From Actinobacteria bacterium IMCC26103 (GTDB lineage: Bacteria > Actinomycetota > Actinomycetes > Nanopelagicales > Nanopelagicaceae): DNA of 64,000 nucleotides. Position numbers and translations under genes: made by a program. Below are positions 8,280 to 16,971 of this stretch, piece by piece. Location: positions 1,054,001 to 1,118,000 of the forward strand of contig CP015604.1 in the NCBI GenBank assembly GCA_002284875.1, written 5' to 3'. The stretch's first letter is position 1, and each line of letters starts with the position of its first letter. The notes below the pieces were generated by a model, which was given only the letters and a program-made list of their open reading frames with translations, did no database searches and was not told where the DNA came from.

Positions 8280-9047
8280 TTAGGCACCCATGGCGTGCAA
8301 ACCGCCGTCTACGTGGATGATCTCAGCGGTAGTTTTCGGGAACCAATCAGAAAGTAGAGCTACAGCCGCCTGGGCAGCTGGGACTGGATCGGTCACATCC
8401 CATTCCAGCGGTGATCTCTCATTCCAAACCTTTTCAAATTCATCAAAACCCGGAATCGACTTTGCAGCCATAGTACGTATTGGACCTGCAGCAACGAGAT
8501 TTACCCGAATATTTTCTGCCCCTAAATCACGGGCTAAATAGCGCGAAGTTGATTCCAGCGCTGCTTTGGCAACGCCCATCCAGTCATACTTTGGCCAAGC
8601 AACAGTTGCATCGAAATCTAAGCCGACGACTGAACCACCACCATTGAAAAGTGGGCGCGTAGCCATAGTTAGCGATTTAAGTGAATAGGCCGAGACGTGT
8701 ACTGCAGTTGCTACATCTTCCCAGGCGGTATTTAGGAAGTTTCCGCCGAGAGCTGCTTCAGGTGCAAAACCGATCGAATGAACAACGCCATCTAGATGTG
8801 CGACATGTTCTTTAACGCGATCAGCGAGTGCATCAAGATGCTCCTGATTTGTAACATCTAATTCAATTACGGGCGCAGGTTGTGGCAGGCGTCCTGAAAT
8901 TCGAGTAGTCAAACTCATTACTCGACCATAGGACGAGAGCAGAACTGTGGCGCCTTCTTCTTGGGCGATCTTTGCAATATGGAATGCGATAGAGCTATCG
9001 GTAAGCACTCCAGTTACTAGAATATTCTTGCCTTGTAAGATTCCCAT
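8280..9047 (-). CDS. fabI: Enoyl-[acyl-carrier-protein] reductase (NADH), InhA/FabI type
   Basis: It performs the last reduction of each fatty-acid elongation cycle. The 255-residue short-chain dehydrogenase fold starts with GKNILVTGVLTDSSIA (cofactor site). The FabI/InhA catalytic pair is Tyr154 and Lys161 in KYDWMGVAKAALES, matching the Tyr-x6-Lys spacing of InhA. It lies 2 bases after fabG and so forms a fabG-fabI pair, the same arrangement as mabA-inhA in mycobacteria. That fits the type II fatty-acid synthase of this lineage. Confidence 0.95.
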   Translation of the reverse strand: MGILQGKNILVTGVLTDSSIAFHIAKIAQEEGATVLLSSYGRVMSLTTRISGRLPQPAPVIELDVTNQEHLDALADRVKEHVAHLDGVVHSIGFAPEAALGGNFLNTAWEDVATAVHVSAYSLKSLTMATRPLFNGGGSVVGLDFDATVAWPKYDWMGVAKAALESTSRYLARDLGAENIRVNLVAAGPIRTMAAKSIPGFDEFEKVWNERSPLEWDVTDPVPAAQAAVALLSDWFPKTTAEIIHVDGGLHAMGA

Positions 9048-9049
9048 AA

Positions 9050-9766
9050 TTAATGTCCCATTCCTAATCCGCCATCGACTGGTATCAGCGCACCAGTTAT
9101 GTATCCAGCCTCTTGAGATGCAACAAATGTAACAACATTTGCAATCTCTTCTGCACTACAAAACCTGCCTAATGGAACTGACTTGGCGATCTCATCGCGT
9201 CGTTTCTGATCTAAATTCGCGGTCATATCTGTTTCTACAAATCCGGGAGCGATCACATTTGCGGTAATTCCACGAGAACCGAGCTCACGAGCAAATGAGC
9301 GAGCCATACCAAGTAAGCCTGCTTTGCTTGCTGAGTAATTGACTTGGCCAGCCGCTCCGACTCCCCCAACGACCGAACCAATAAATATCAGACGGCCACG
9401 CTTTAATTTAAGTAAACCTTTGCTGGCCCGACGAGCAACACGAAATGCGCCCGTTAAATTGGCGTCAACGACATCTTCAAAATCGGAATCACTCATTCGC
9501 AGTACCAAACCATCTTTGGTAATGCCAGCGTTGGCAACGATGATTTCGGGAGTTCCGTACTTCTCTTCGATTTCTGCAAATCCAGCTTCTACGCTTTCGG
9601 TGGAAGTGACATCCATTTTTACCGAGAGGAAACCAGCAGGTGCATTTGCGGAACGATGAGTGATGATTACGCGATGACCGGCAGCGGCAAGTGATTGTGC
9701 GATCGCCAATCCAATTCCACGATTTCCACCAGTGACCAGGGCAAGTGAAGTATTTTCATCTGTCAT
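9050..9766 (-). CDS. fabG: 3-oxoacyl-[acyl-carrier-protein] reductase
   Basis: This NADPH-dependent reductase of fatty-acid elongation has 238 residues. The Rossmann motif is TGGNRGIGLAIA (12-23), NAGIT follows at about 79-83, and the catalytic residues are Ser131, Tyr144 and Lys148 (YSASK). C-terminal VDGGLGMGH is typical of the MabA/FabG group. A TAAGTT -10 element sits 7 bases before the ATG without a Shine-Dalgarno, so this is probably a leaderless start of the fabG-fabI unit. It diverges from the DUF3099 gene. Confidence 0.95.
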   Translation of the reverse strand: MTDENTSLALVTGGNRGIGLAIAQSLAAAGHRVIITHRSANAPAGFLSVKMDVTSTESVEAGFAEIEEKYGTPEIIVANAGITKDGLVLRMSDSDFEDVVDANLTGAFRVARRASKGLLKLKRGRLIFIGSVVGGVGAAGQVNYSASKAGLLGMARSFARELGSRGITANVIAPGFVETDMTANLDQKRRDEIAKSVPLGRFCSAEEIANVVTFVASQEAGYITGALIPVDGGLGMGH

Positions 9767-9773
9767 AAGAGAA

Positions 9774-9779
9774 AACTTA
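9774..9779 (-). promoter_or_regulatory. -10 element of fabG-fabI, leaderless type
   Basis: TAAGTT on the minus strand is followed by TTCTCTT (7 bases) and the fabG ATG. No Shine-Dalgarno is present. Confidence 0.5.
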
Positions 9780-9835
9780 CCCTGCTACTTATGCGTAACC
9801 AGCATTTCCGCCTCGCGCCCTGCCTAATTGCCCAA

Positions 9836-9841
9836 TACTCT
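9836..9841 (+). promoter_or_regulatory. -10 element of the DUF3099 gene, leaderless type
   Basis: TACTCT is followed by TCTCTT (6 bases) and the ATG at 9848. It supports that ATG as the real start. An alternative TACCCT lies 7 bases before the upstream ATG at 9791. Confidence 0.45.
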
Positions 9842-9847
9842 TCTCTT

Positions 9848-10150
9848 ATGGCCAAGGCGTTCGGTATCGGTAGAAAAAAGAGCAAAGCCACCAACGTTTA
9901 TGACATTACTGCGGCTCCCGCTTCGCTAACCCGCGATCAAGCAGGTCGCCAACGCCGCTACTTCATCTCCATGATGATTCGCACAGCTTGTTTCTTGCTC
10001 ACCGTCGCTCTTCCTAGCCCATATCGCTGGTTCGCTTTACTTGGAGCAGTAACACTGCCTTACGTCGCAGTTGTAATCGCTAACGCCGGGCGTGAGAGTT
10101 TTGCACCCGGTGAGGCCTTGGTTACCGATAAAGCAAAGTCTTTAGAGTAA
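9848..10150 (+). CDS. DUF3099 family small membrane protein
   Basis: A 100-residue protein of unknown function found in actinobacteria. It has a basic N-terminus (MAKAFGIGRKKSK), the conserved stretch DQAGRQRRYFISMMIRTACF leading into the first membrane segment, and a second segment ending LPYVAVVIAN. The frame is open back to an ATG at 9791, but those 19 extra residues do not look like the family, and the -10 TACTCT sits 6 bases before 9848, so I chose 9848. It precedes the SURF1 gene by 24 bases. Confidence 0.8.
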   Translation: MAKAFGIGRKKSKATNVYDITAAPASLTRDQAGRQRRYFISMMIRTACFLLTVALPSPYRWFALLGAVTLPYVAVVIANAGRESFAPGEALVTDKAKSLE

Positions 10151-10161
10151 TTAGCCTTCGC

Positions 10162-10167
10162 TAGACT
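10162..10167 (+). promoter_or_regulatory. -10 element of the SURF1 gene, leaderless type
   Basis: TAGACT is followed by CACCCGC (7 bases) and the ATG at 10175. No Shine-Dalgarno is present. The same hexamer precedes the VIT-family gene and trpB. Confidence 0.58.
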
Positions 10168-10174
10168 CACCCGC

Positions 10175-10915
10175 ATGTCAGCCAAGCCAGAAAAAACACG
10201 TGAGCCGCTGGCCTTTCTAAAATCTATTATCGCGCTTTTGCTTATTGCACTTTGCATCTGGGCTGCACAATGGCAGTTTCAAAGAGGGATTGATCGACAC
10301 CAAAGAAACACCCTAATTGAATCGCAATTGACTCTGCCGGAAGAAGATATTTCTAAAATCACATCCACCAGCACGAGTGAAATCACTGCATTTGAATGGC
10401 GCACCGTAAAAGTAACTGGACACTTCAATTCGGCAGAACAAATTTTACTTAAAAATCGTTACTTCGAAGGTGTGTACGGCTACGAGGTATTAACCCGTTT
10501 TAAGTTAACTGATGGTCGTTACATCTGGGTGGATCGCGGATGGGTTAAAGCGGGCAGGGATGCTAAGACTGCCCCTGTAACAACGATGGTTCCCGCTGGT
10601 GAAGTCTCGCTAATCGCGCGTGTGCGTTTGGATAGGTCGCTACCGGTTGGTGCATTCTTCGCACTTCCATCTTCCGGAACAGGAATGATCTCCAAATTAA
10701 ATGCCCAGACTGGTTTTAAGAGCGAGGGCTTCTATTTAGATCTAATTAGTGGCTCAGATAGTTCACTGACTCCTGCAGTAGCAGCCCAAATTCCTGAACT
10801 AAGCGATGGGCCTCATTTAGCTTATTCGCTGCAGTGGATCTTCTTTGCTGGGCTAATTATTTATGGCCGAATCTTAATTAGGCGTGGTCAAATCTTGACG
10901 CGCAAAGAGCTCTGA
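10175..10915 (+). CDS. SURF1-family cytochrome oxidase biogenesis protein
   Basis: SURF1 proteins help assemble heme a / copper terminal oxidase in the membrane. The 246 residues show the family plan: an N-terminal membrane segment (about 15-35) running into WQFQRG, an outside domain with EWRTVKVTGHF, YGYEVLTRFKL and WVDRGWV, and a second membrane segment near the C-terminus (HLAYSLQWIFFAGLIIYGRIL). ctaA in the same window also serves heme a supply. The last 42 bases overlap the 3' end of the convergent ABC transporter gene. Confidence 0.88.
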   Translation: MSAKPEKTREPLAFLKSIIALLLIALCIWAAQWQFQRGIDRHQRNTLIESQLTLPEEDISKITSTSTSEITAFEWRTVKVTGHFNSAEQILLKNRYFEGVYGYEVLTRFKLTDGRYIWVDRGWVKAGRDAKTAPVTTMVPAGEVSLIARVRLDRSLPVGAFFALPSSGTGMISKLNAQTGFKSEGFYLDLISGSDSSLTPAVAAQIPELSDGPHLAYSLQWIFFAGLIIYGRILIRRGQILTRKEL

Positions 10916-12742
10916 GTAAAGACCACCGGCGCGAACTAACTCATCATGCTTACCGCGTTCGCGGATCAAACCATTCTCCAAAACAATTATCTGATCGGCG
11001 CTCATTACCGTACTCAAACGGTGTGCGATAACGATGCTGGTGCGTCCCTGTAGCGCGCTAGCCAGAGCGTTCTGCACTAACTCTTCATTCTCGGAATCTA
11101 AGTGAGCCGTTGCCTCATCTAAAATTACGATGCTTGGCGATTTCAAGAGCAAGCGAGCAATCGCAAGTCGTTGTTTCTCGCCTCCTGATAAGCGGTGGCC
11201 ACGTTCGCCGACCATCGTCTCTAAACCATTTGGAAGTGAGTCAATCAAATCCCAGATTTGCGCCGCCTGACAGGCTTGTTTCATCTCTTCAACAGTTGCA
11301 TCTGCCTTTGCGTATCTTAAATTAGAGGTGATGGTGTCGTGGAATAGATGTGAATCTTGCATGACCACGCCAATTGAATCGCGAAGCGAAGTCAGCGTTA
11401 AATCGCGCAGATCATGGCCATCAATTTTTATAGCACCAGATGTCACATCGTATAGACGTGGCAAGAGCGCACTGATAGTTGTCTTACCCGCACCTGATGG
11501 TCCAACTAGAGCTGTGACTGTTCCCGGAAGAGCGGAGAAAGTAATCCCTTTTAATATCTCTTCGCTATCTCGTACTTCAGGAATCGATGCCGCCTCAAGA
11601 GATGCAAGTGAAATCTGCTGTGCATTTGGATATGTGAAATGAACATCTTGGAATTCAATCGCCGGAGTTCTGCTAGCCAATCCCTGCGCGTTGGGCTTTT
11701 CTTGCACCATTGGTTCTAGATCAAGAACTTCAAAGACGCGCTCGAAGGACACAAGTGCGCCCATGACATCTACGCGCACGGTAGCTAACGCAACTAGTGG
11801 GCCATAAAGTCGAGCCAATAACGTAGTAATAGCAATCAAACTTCCAACAGTTATTGCCCCATCAATGGCTAAATGTCCACCGATGCCGTAGGCAATCGCG
11901 GTAGCAAGTGCTGCGATACTGATCAACGCGATAAAGAAGAAGGTGTTGAGCATCGCCATTGATATTCCGATATCGGCGACTTTGCGCGCCTTCTTCTTAA
12001 ATACTTGTGACTCTTGATCAAGGTCTCCATATAGCTTCACAAGGAGCGCTCCAGATACATTAAAACGCTCGGTCATAGTTGAAGACATTTCTGCGTTTAT
12101 CTGGAAGGAATCGCGGGTATAGCCCTGAAGCCTGGCCCCGATCCACTTAGTCGGTGCTAGAAATATCGGCAAAAGTAAAAGTGAGGCCAACGTGATCTGC
12201 CAACTAAGAGCAATCATTGTTCCCACAACCAAAATCAAAGTTAAAGCATTACTTATGATCCCTGAGAAAGTAGAAGTGAAGGCTCGCTGCGCTCCGATAA
12301 CATCGGAATTTATTCTGGAGATTAAAGAACCGGTTTGTGTGCGCGTAAAGAAGGCGATCGATTGTTCCTGTACGTGGCGAAAGACTTGGGCGCGCAGATC
12401 ATAAATAAGACCCTCCCCGATCTTGGCTGAGATCCACCGGATCACGATATTTACTACGGCAGTCAAAATTGCCAACACCGCAACTGCTATTGCCATCGTG
12501 GTTACAACTGCTCGATCTTTCGGTATTACTCCTTGATCGATTAACTCGCGCAGTAACAGCGGAGTCGCGACTGTCAAAACAGCGTCAACGATTAAGCAGA
12601 AGAGAAAGAGTACAAATGTAGATTTATAGGGAATAGCATAAGCAAAGATTCGCTTTAGGGTGCCAGGACGTAACTTGGCGTTTTTAACTGATTGATCTGA
12701 GCTTAGAGTTCTTAGTGCCATCCAACCAGCGTGCATGGACAT
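10874..12742 (-). CDS. ABC transporter, fused permease/ATPase (exporter type)
   Basis: A 622-residue half-transporter, probably acting as a dimer. An ABC transmembrane domain with about six helices (residues 35-325) precedes a nucleotide-binding domain. Walker A is GPSGAGKTT, the Q-loop is VMQDSHLFHD, the signature is LSGGEKQRLAIARLLL and Walker B is VILDEATAHLD. This is the MsbA/lipid- and multidrug-exporter-like class; the substrate is unknown. It lies 41 bases after sufT and may be read from the suf operon. Its 3' end overlaps SURF1 by 42 bases. The start is uncertain, with two ATGs (12742, 12736) close together. Confidence 0.9.
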   Translation of the reverse strand: MSMHAGWMALRTLSSDQSVKNAKLRPGTLKRIFAYAIPYKSTFVLFLFCLIVDAVLTVATPLLLRELIDQGVIPKDRAVVTTMAIAVAVLAILTAVVNIVIRWISAKIGEGLIYDLRAQVFRHVQEQSIAFFTRTQTGSLISRINSDVIGAQRAFTSTFSGIISNALTLILVVGTMIALSWQITLASLLLLPIFLAPTKWIGARLQGYTRDSFQINAEMSSTMTERFNVSGALLVKLYGDLDQESQVFKKKARKVADIGISMAMLNTFFFIALISIAALATAIAYGIGGHLAIDGAITVGSLIAITTLLARLYGPLVALATVRVDVMGALVSFERVFEVLDLEPMVQEKPNAQGLASRTPAIEFQDVHFTYPNAQQISLASLEAASIPEVRDSEEILKGITFSALPGTVTALVGPSGAGKTTISALLPRLYDVTSGAIKIDGHDLRDLTLTSLRDSIGVVMQDSHLFHDTITSNLRYAKADATVEEMKQACQAAQIWDLIDSLPNGLETMVGERGHRLSGGEKQRLAIARLLLKSPSIVILDEATAHLDSENEELVQNALASALQGRTSIVIAHRLSTVMSADQIIVLENGLIRERGKHDELVRAGGLYSELFARQDLTTPN

Positions 12743-12783
12743 TAGATACCCCGATCTAAAAAGCTAGAAACACTAAAGACGAA

Positions 12784-13095
12784 TTAAACAGTAAATCCCA
12801 AGGCGCGTAATTGTTCGCGACCGTCATCACTGATCTTATCTGGGCCCCAAGGTGGCATCCATACCCAGTTAATCTTTACATCAGAAGTCAGTGGAGCAAG
12901 TGCTTGGCGCGTTTGATCCTCAATTACATCCTGCAAAGGACAAGCCGCTGAGGTCAGAGTCATATTTAGGACAGCGATATTGTTGTCATCGACCATAACA
13001 TCGTAAATTAAACCGAGATCTACCACGTTGATACCAAGCTCCGGATCGACAACATCCTTCATCGCCTCTGTTACATCATCTACTGCAGCAACCAT
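12784..13095 (-). CDS. sufT: SufT-like MIP18/DUF59 Fe-S assembly factor
   Basis: A 103-residue single-domain DUF59 protein. It shows the family landmarks VVDPELGINVVDLGLIYDV and the conserved TSAACPLQD segment, whose Cys is the reactive residue of the family. It ends with WMPPWGPDKISDDGREQLRALGF, the usual C-terminus of actinobacterial SufT. It follows sufU by 22 bases with an AGAGAGG Shine-Dalgarno. SufT proteins help mature Fe-S proteins. The suf context makes the assignment firm, although its step is not known in detail. Confidence 0.9.
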   Translation of the reverse strand: MVAAVDDVTEAMKDVVDPELGINVVDLGLIYDVMVDDNNIAVLNMTLTSAACPLQDVIEDQTRQALAPLTSDVKINWVWMPPWGPDKISDDGREQLRALGFTV

Positions 13096-13117
13096 TATTG
13101 ACCTCTCTCGGTGATTT

Positions 13118-13567
13118 CTATTCTAGTTCAGATTTAGCTTGCGCTTGAACGCTGGCATCTTTAAATGCCATCCATCCTAAAAGTGCGCATTTAATACGCG
13201 CTGGATACTTGGAAACCCCCGCCAGAGCGATGGCATCTTCTAAGACTTCTTCGTCACCGGCTATTGCGCCCTTGCTCTGCATTAGAGCTACAAATTGATC
13301 AAAGATTGAATATGCCTGGGCTATGGGTTTGCCGATTAGTAGGTCACTGAGAATCGATACGCTCGCTTGCGAGATAGAGCAACCAACACCATCCCACGAG
13401 ATATTGGTAACTACGCCATCGGCAATACTTAAATTCAAATCAATCTCATCACCGCATGAAGGGTTTACGTGATGAACTTGCGCATCATAAGTTGGCGATA
13501 ACTTCTTATGCTGTGGCCGTTTGTAATGATCCAAAATCACTTCTTGATAAAGGTTATCGAGCTCCAT
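13118..13567 (-). CDS. sufU: Fe-S cluster assembly protein SufU
   Basis: A zinc-dependent sulfur acceptor that takes persulfide sulfur from SufS. The 149 residues carry the zinc ligands Cys38, Asp40, Cys63 and Cys127, spaced as in Bacillus SufU (SCGDE ... GVGCSIS ... RIKCALL). Its ATG overlaps the sufS TAA by one base (TAATG), so the two partners are translationally coupled. Confidence 0.95.
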   Translation of the reverse strand: MELDNLYQEVILDHYKRPQHKKLSPTYDAQVHHVNPSCGDEIDLNLSIADGVVTNISWDGVGCSISQASVSILSDLLIGKPIAQAYSIFDQFVALMQSKGAIAGDEEVLEDAIALAGVSKYPARIKCALLGWMAFKDASVQAQAKSELE

Positions 13568-14811
13568 TATCCGAAGTATTTCTGTGCATCTTTAATACCC
13601 GAAACTAGCGCATCGATATCTTCGGTTGTGTTGTAGAGATAGAAAGATGCTCTAGTTGTTGAGGCAACGCCCATCTTGCGAGTAAGTGGCCAAGCACAAT
13701 GATGACCAGTACGAACTGCGATTCCTGCGTTATCTAAGAACTGGCCAAGATCATGTGGGTGGATCTTACCCACGGTAAAGGAGACCGCTCCCCCGCGAAG
13801 AGACATATCGGTTGGCCCCACGATTCTTAACTCTGGAATTTCCTGTAACTTTGCAAGGGCATATTCTGTTAAATGAGTTTCATGCTCATGAATCTTCTCC
13901 ATGCCGATAGCGGTCAGATAATTTAAGGCAGCGCCCAATCCAACTATCTGCGCCATATTAGGAACTCCAGGTTCAAATTTTCGTGGCGCTGGTGCCCATG
14001 TTGCATCCGTCATCGTGACGCTTTCGATCATTGATCCACCAAAGAGAAATGGTGGCAACTCGGCCAGCAGATTGCTTCGACCCCACAGAACACCGACCCC
14101 AGTTGGACCGACAGATTTATGGCCAGAAAATGCTAGAAAATCGATATCTAACTCGGCGACGTTTACCGACATATGTGGAACTGATTGACAGGCATCAAGG
14201 ATGAAAATGGCACCGACTTCATGTGTGCGCTCAACTAATTCAGTCAGTGGATTGATTGTGCCTAGCACGTTTGATTGGTGTGTTAGCGCTACAACCTTTG
14301 TGCGGCTAGTTATTACCTCAGAGATATTAGAGAGATCTAAACGGCCATCTTTATCTACTTCAAACCATTTAAGAACGGCGCCGCTTCGCTTAGCCAGTTC
14401 TTGCCAAGGAATGAGATTGGCGTGATGCTCCATTTCAGAGACCACAATTTCATCGCCTGCCTTTAGATGGAAGCGATTTCCAACCGGTGCGCTGCCAATT
14501 GAGTAAGCCAAGAGGTTTAGCGCTTCCGTGGAGCTCTTGGTAAAGACAATCTCATCGGTGGCACCACCCAGGAAGTTGGCGACAATTGCGCGAGCTGACT
14601 CAATTGCTTCCGTTGCTTCCTCGGCCAATTGATGTGCACCGCGATGGGCGGCGGCATTATGTTGGCTATAGAAATCTGACTCCGCCTGCATTACAGCCCT
14701 TGGCTTTTGGCTAGTTGCCCCGCTATCTAGATAAACCAACCGTTTGCCATCGCGAATACTCCGATCAAAAATCGGAAAATCCTTACGAATAGTTAGCGGA
14801 TCAAAGGTCAT
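13567..14811 (-). CDS. sufS: Cysteine desulfurase SufS
   Basis: This PLP enzyme takes sulfur from cysteine for Fe-S cluster assembly. It has 414 residues. The PLP lysine is Lys232 in FSGHKSVGPTG, and the persulfide cysteine is Cys372 in RTGHHCAWPL, the short-loop SufS (group II) form that works with SufU. It follows sufC by 6 bases and overlaps sufU by one base. Confidence 0.97.
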   Translation of the reverse strand: MTFDPLTIRKDFPIFDRSIRDGKRLVYLDSGATSQKPRAVMQAESDFYSQHNAAAHRGAHQLAEEATEAIESARAIVANFLGGATDEIVFTKSSTEALNLLAYSIGSAPVGNRFHLKAGDEIVVSEMEHHANLIPWQELAKRSGAVLKWFEVDKDGRLDLSNISEVITSRTKVVALTHQSNVLGTINPLTELVERTHEVGAIFILDACQSVPHMSVNVAELDIDFLAFSGHKSVGPTGVGVLWGRSNLLAELPPFLFGGSMIESVTMTDATWAPAPRKFEPGVPNMAQIVGLGAALNYLTAIGMEKIHEHETHLTEYALAKLQEIPELRIVGPTDMSLRGGAVSFTVGKIHPHDLGQFLDNAGIAVRTGHHCAWPLTRKMGVASTTRASFYLYNTTEDIDALVSGIKDAQKYFG

Positions 14812-14817
14812 AGCAAA

Positions 14818-15570
14818 TTACGCGGTGACGTACTCCGCATAACCATTGGCTTCCAATTTATCGGCAAGCTCTGGTCCGCCTTCTTCGACGATCTTTCCAT
14901 TTGCGAAGACGTGTACGAAATCTGGCTTGATGTAACGCAGGATGCGGGTGTAGTGAGTAATCAATACAACGCCAATATTATTATTATCTTTAGCGCGGTT
15001 AACGCCTTCGGAGACAATGCGCAGCGCATCAACATCTAGACCTGAATCAGTTTCATCCAAGATCGCAATCTTTGGCTTAAGGAGTTCCAGTTGCATAATT
15101 TCGTGGCGCTTCTTTTCGCCGCCTGAGAAACCTTCATTGACATTGCGTTGGGCAAATGATGGATCCATACTTAAAGCTTCCATCGCACCCTTTACTTCGC
15201 CAACCCAAGTACGCAATTTAGGCGCTTCACCACGTAGCGCAGTTACTGCAGTGCGTAGAAAATTAGAGACAGATACGCCAGGTACTTCAACTGGGTACTG
15301 CATCGCTAAGAAGAGTCCGGCCTTGGCGCGCTCATCAACTGTCATCTCAAGAACATCCACGCCATCTAGCGTGACCGCTCCACCAGTGATGTTGTATTTA
15401 GGGTGACCTGCTATTGAGTAAGCCAGAGTCGATTTACCTGAACCATTTGGGCCCATGATCGCGTGGGTTTCACCAGATTTAATTGTGAGGTCGACGCCTT
15501 TAAGAATTTCTACTGCGCCATTTTCAGTATCTACCGATACTTTCAAACCGCGAATCTCTAATGTACTCAT
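14818..15570 (-). CDS. sufC: Fe-S assembly ATPase SufC
   Basis: SufC is the cytoplasmic ABC-type ATPase of the SufBCD scaffold. The 250-residue protein has Walker A GPNGSGKST (40-48), the SufC-specific signature NEGFSGGEKKRHEIMQ, and Walker B IAILDETDSGLDVDALR. It has no membrane domain. It lies 12 bases after the Rieske-type gene in the suf operon. Confidence 0.97.
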   Translation of the reverse strand: MSTLEIRGLKVSVDTENGAVEILKGVDLTIKSGETHAIMGPNGSGKSTLAYSIAGHPKYNITGGAVTLDGVDVLEMTVDERAKAGLFLAMQYPVEVPGVSVSNFLRTAVTALRGEAPKLRTWVGEVKGAMEALSMDPSFAQRNVNEGFSGGEKKRHEIMQLELLKPKIAILDETDSGLDVDALRIVSEGVNRAKDNNNIGVVLITHYTRILRYIKPDFVHVFANGKIVEEGGPELADKLEANGYAEYVTA

Positions 15571-15582
15571 CGAATAACCTCA

Positions 15583-15879
15583 CTACGCTTCTACCGTGAC
15601 GGAGTCTCCGTCAACGATTACTGGATAAATTTTTATCGGTGCAACTGCTGGTGGCGTTAACGCCTCCCCTGTGCGTAGATCAAATTCGGCGCCATGGAGC
15701 CAACATTCGATCTTGAAATCAGTAACTTCGCCTTCAGATAAGGAGGCGTCAGAGTGCGAACAAGTATCGTCAATGGCAAAGACTTCATCGCCAACGCGAG
15801 TGACGCAGATTGTGCGTCCAGCCTTCTCCAGCTTTACTGGCTTTCCGGCAACGAGAGTTGCAAGTGATAGATCAGCCAT
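15583..15879 (-). CDS. Rieske-type [2Fe-2S] ferredoxin of the suf operon
   Basis: A 98-residue soluble Rieske protein like NirD or biphenyl-dioxygenase ferredoxins. The cluster ligands are Cys40/His42 (TCSHSDA) and Cys59/His62 (CWLHGAEF). It is placed between sufD and sufC with almost no gaps, as in many actinobacterial suf operons. An electron-transfer role during cluster assembly is plausible but is inferred only from position. Confidence 0.9.
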   Translation of the reverse strand: MADLSLATLVAGKPVKLEKAGRTICVTRVGDEVFAIDDTCSHSDASLSEGEVTDFKIECWLHGAEFDLRTGEALTPPAVAPIKIYPVIVDGDSVTVEA

Positions 15880-16971
15880 TTACGCACCTGCCTTAGCAAG
15901 TTCGTCGTCAATGCGATCCATCAAACGAGTTTGAATAACTTCATCGCCGATTTCAGAGATGATCTCATTAAAGAATCCTCGGACAACTAAACGACGCGCA
16001 TCAGCCAAGTTAATGCCACGTGACATTAAGTAGAAGAGTTGCTCATCATCAAAGCGTCCGGTTGTGCTGGCATGTCCTGCGCCAATGATTTCGCCAGTTT
16101 CGATCTCTAAGTTAGGGACTGAATCTGCGCGGGCGCCATCAGAAAGTAACAAGTTACGGTTGAGTTCGTAAGTATCGGTACCTTCAGCTGCGGCGCGGAT
16201 GAATACATCACCGATCCATACAGTGTGGGCTTGATCTCCCGCTAAAGCGCCTTTGTAATTTACGCGTGATTTTGCATTGGGAACTTTATGATCTACAAAC
16301 ATACGGTGTTCGAAGAATTGTCCGGATGTTGCAAAGTAAACGCCGAAGAGTTCACAAGATGCTCCAGGGGCGGCAAACTCAACAGTTGGAAGTAAGCGCA
16401 CAAGTGATCCACCGATGGTGACCACAATTGATTTAAAGGTGGCATCACGATCGACGACTGCATGTTGGCGACCAGCGTGAACGCTCTTCGATCCCCACTC
16501 TTGCAGCGATACCAAGGTAAGGCTGGCACCCGGAGCAATTGAAATTTCCAGATCTTCCGCTAGATGAGTATCACCAGTGTTCTCGATGATCACAGTTGCT
16601 CGCGCATGGTTTTCTACGCGAATCAAGACGCGGGAAAATTCTGCAGTATCTAGAGCACCTGTTGAACGCTTGAGCAGAATTGGTTCTGCAACTTCAGTAT
16701 TGGCAGCAATGGTTAATACCGCAACATCTGGCGCAAAATCGCGGATTCGCGCAACGATTACATCATCGGTCTCTGAAATTGGAGCAGAGGCAGAAGCCGA
16801 GACCCGGTCAAAGCTGACTCCAGAAGCTGCAGCCGAACCAAGCGCTAACGAGTGGCGATCGGATGCGACCGCTGTTCCGTCATGGAGTCCACCTAAACGT
16901 TTTAACGGTGTAAAACGCCAAGCTTCTTCTCGCCCGGTAGGCGTCAAATAATTAGTAGTAAGCGTTGTCAT
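15880..16971 (-). CDS. sufD: Fe-S assembly protein SufD
   Basis: SufD pairs with SufB and SufC in the scaffold complex. The 363 residues form the usual beta-helix with a C-terminal helical region containing [16 protein letters not shown] and RRLVVRGFFNEII, which parallels the end of SufB. It begins within the sufB stop codon (TAATG, one-base overlap) and ends just before the Rieske-type gene. Confidence 0.95.
   Translation of the reverse strand: MTTLTTNYLTPTGREEAWRFTPLKRLGGLHDGTAVASDRHSLALGSAAASGVSFDRVSASASAPISETDDVIVARIRDFAPDVAVLTIAANTEVAEPILLKRSTGALDTAEFSRVLIRVENHARATVIIENTGDTHLAEDLEISIAPGASLTLVSLQEWGSKSVHAGRQHAVVDRDATFKSIVVTIGGSLVRLLPTVEFAAPGASCELFGVYFATSGQFFEHRMFVDHKVPNAKSRVNYKGALAGDQAHTVWIGDVFIRAAAEGTDTYELNRNLLLSDGARADSVPNLEIETGEIIGAGHASTTGRFDDEQLFYLMSRGINLADARRLVVRGFFNEIISEIGDEVIQTRLMDRIDDELAKAGA

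Noticed and set aside
9791-9847. Longer N-terminus for the DUF3099 protein
   Set aside because: The 19 extra residues do not look like the family, although a TACCCT lies 7 bases before this ATG. The start at 9848 has its own -10 and fits better.
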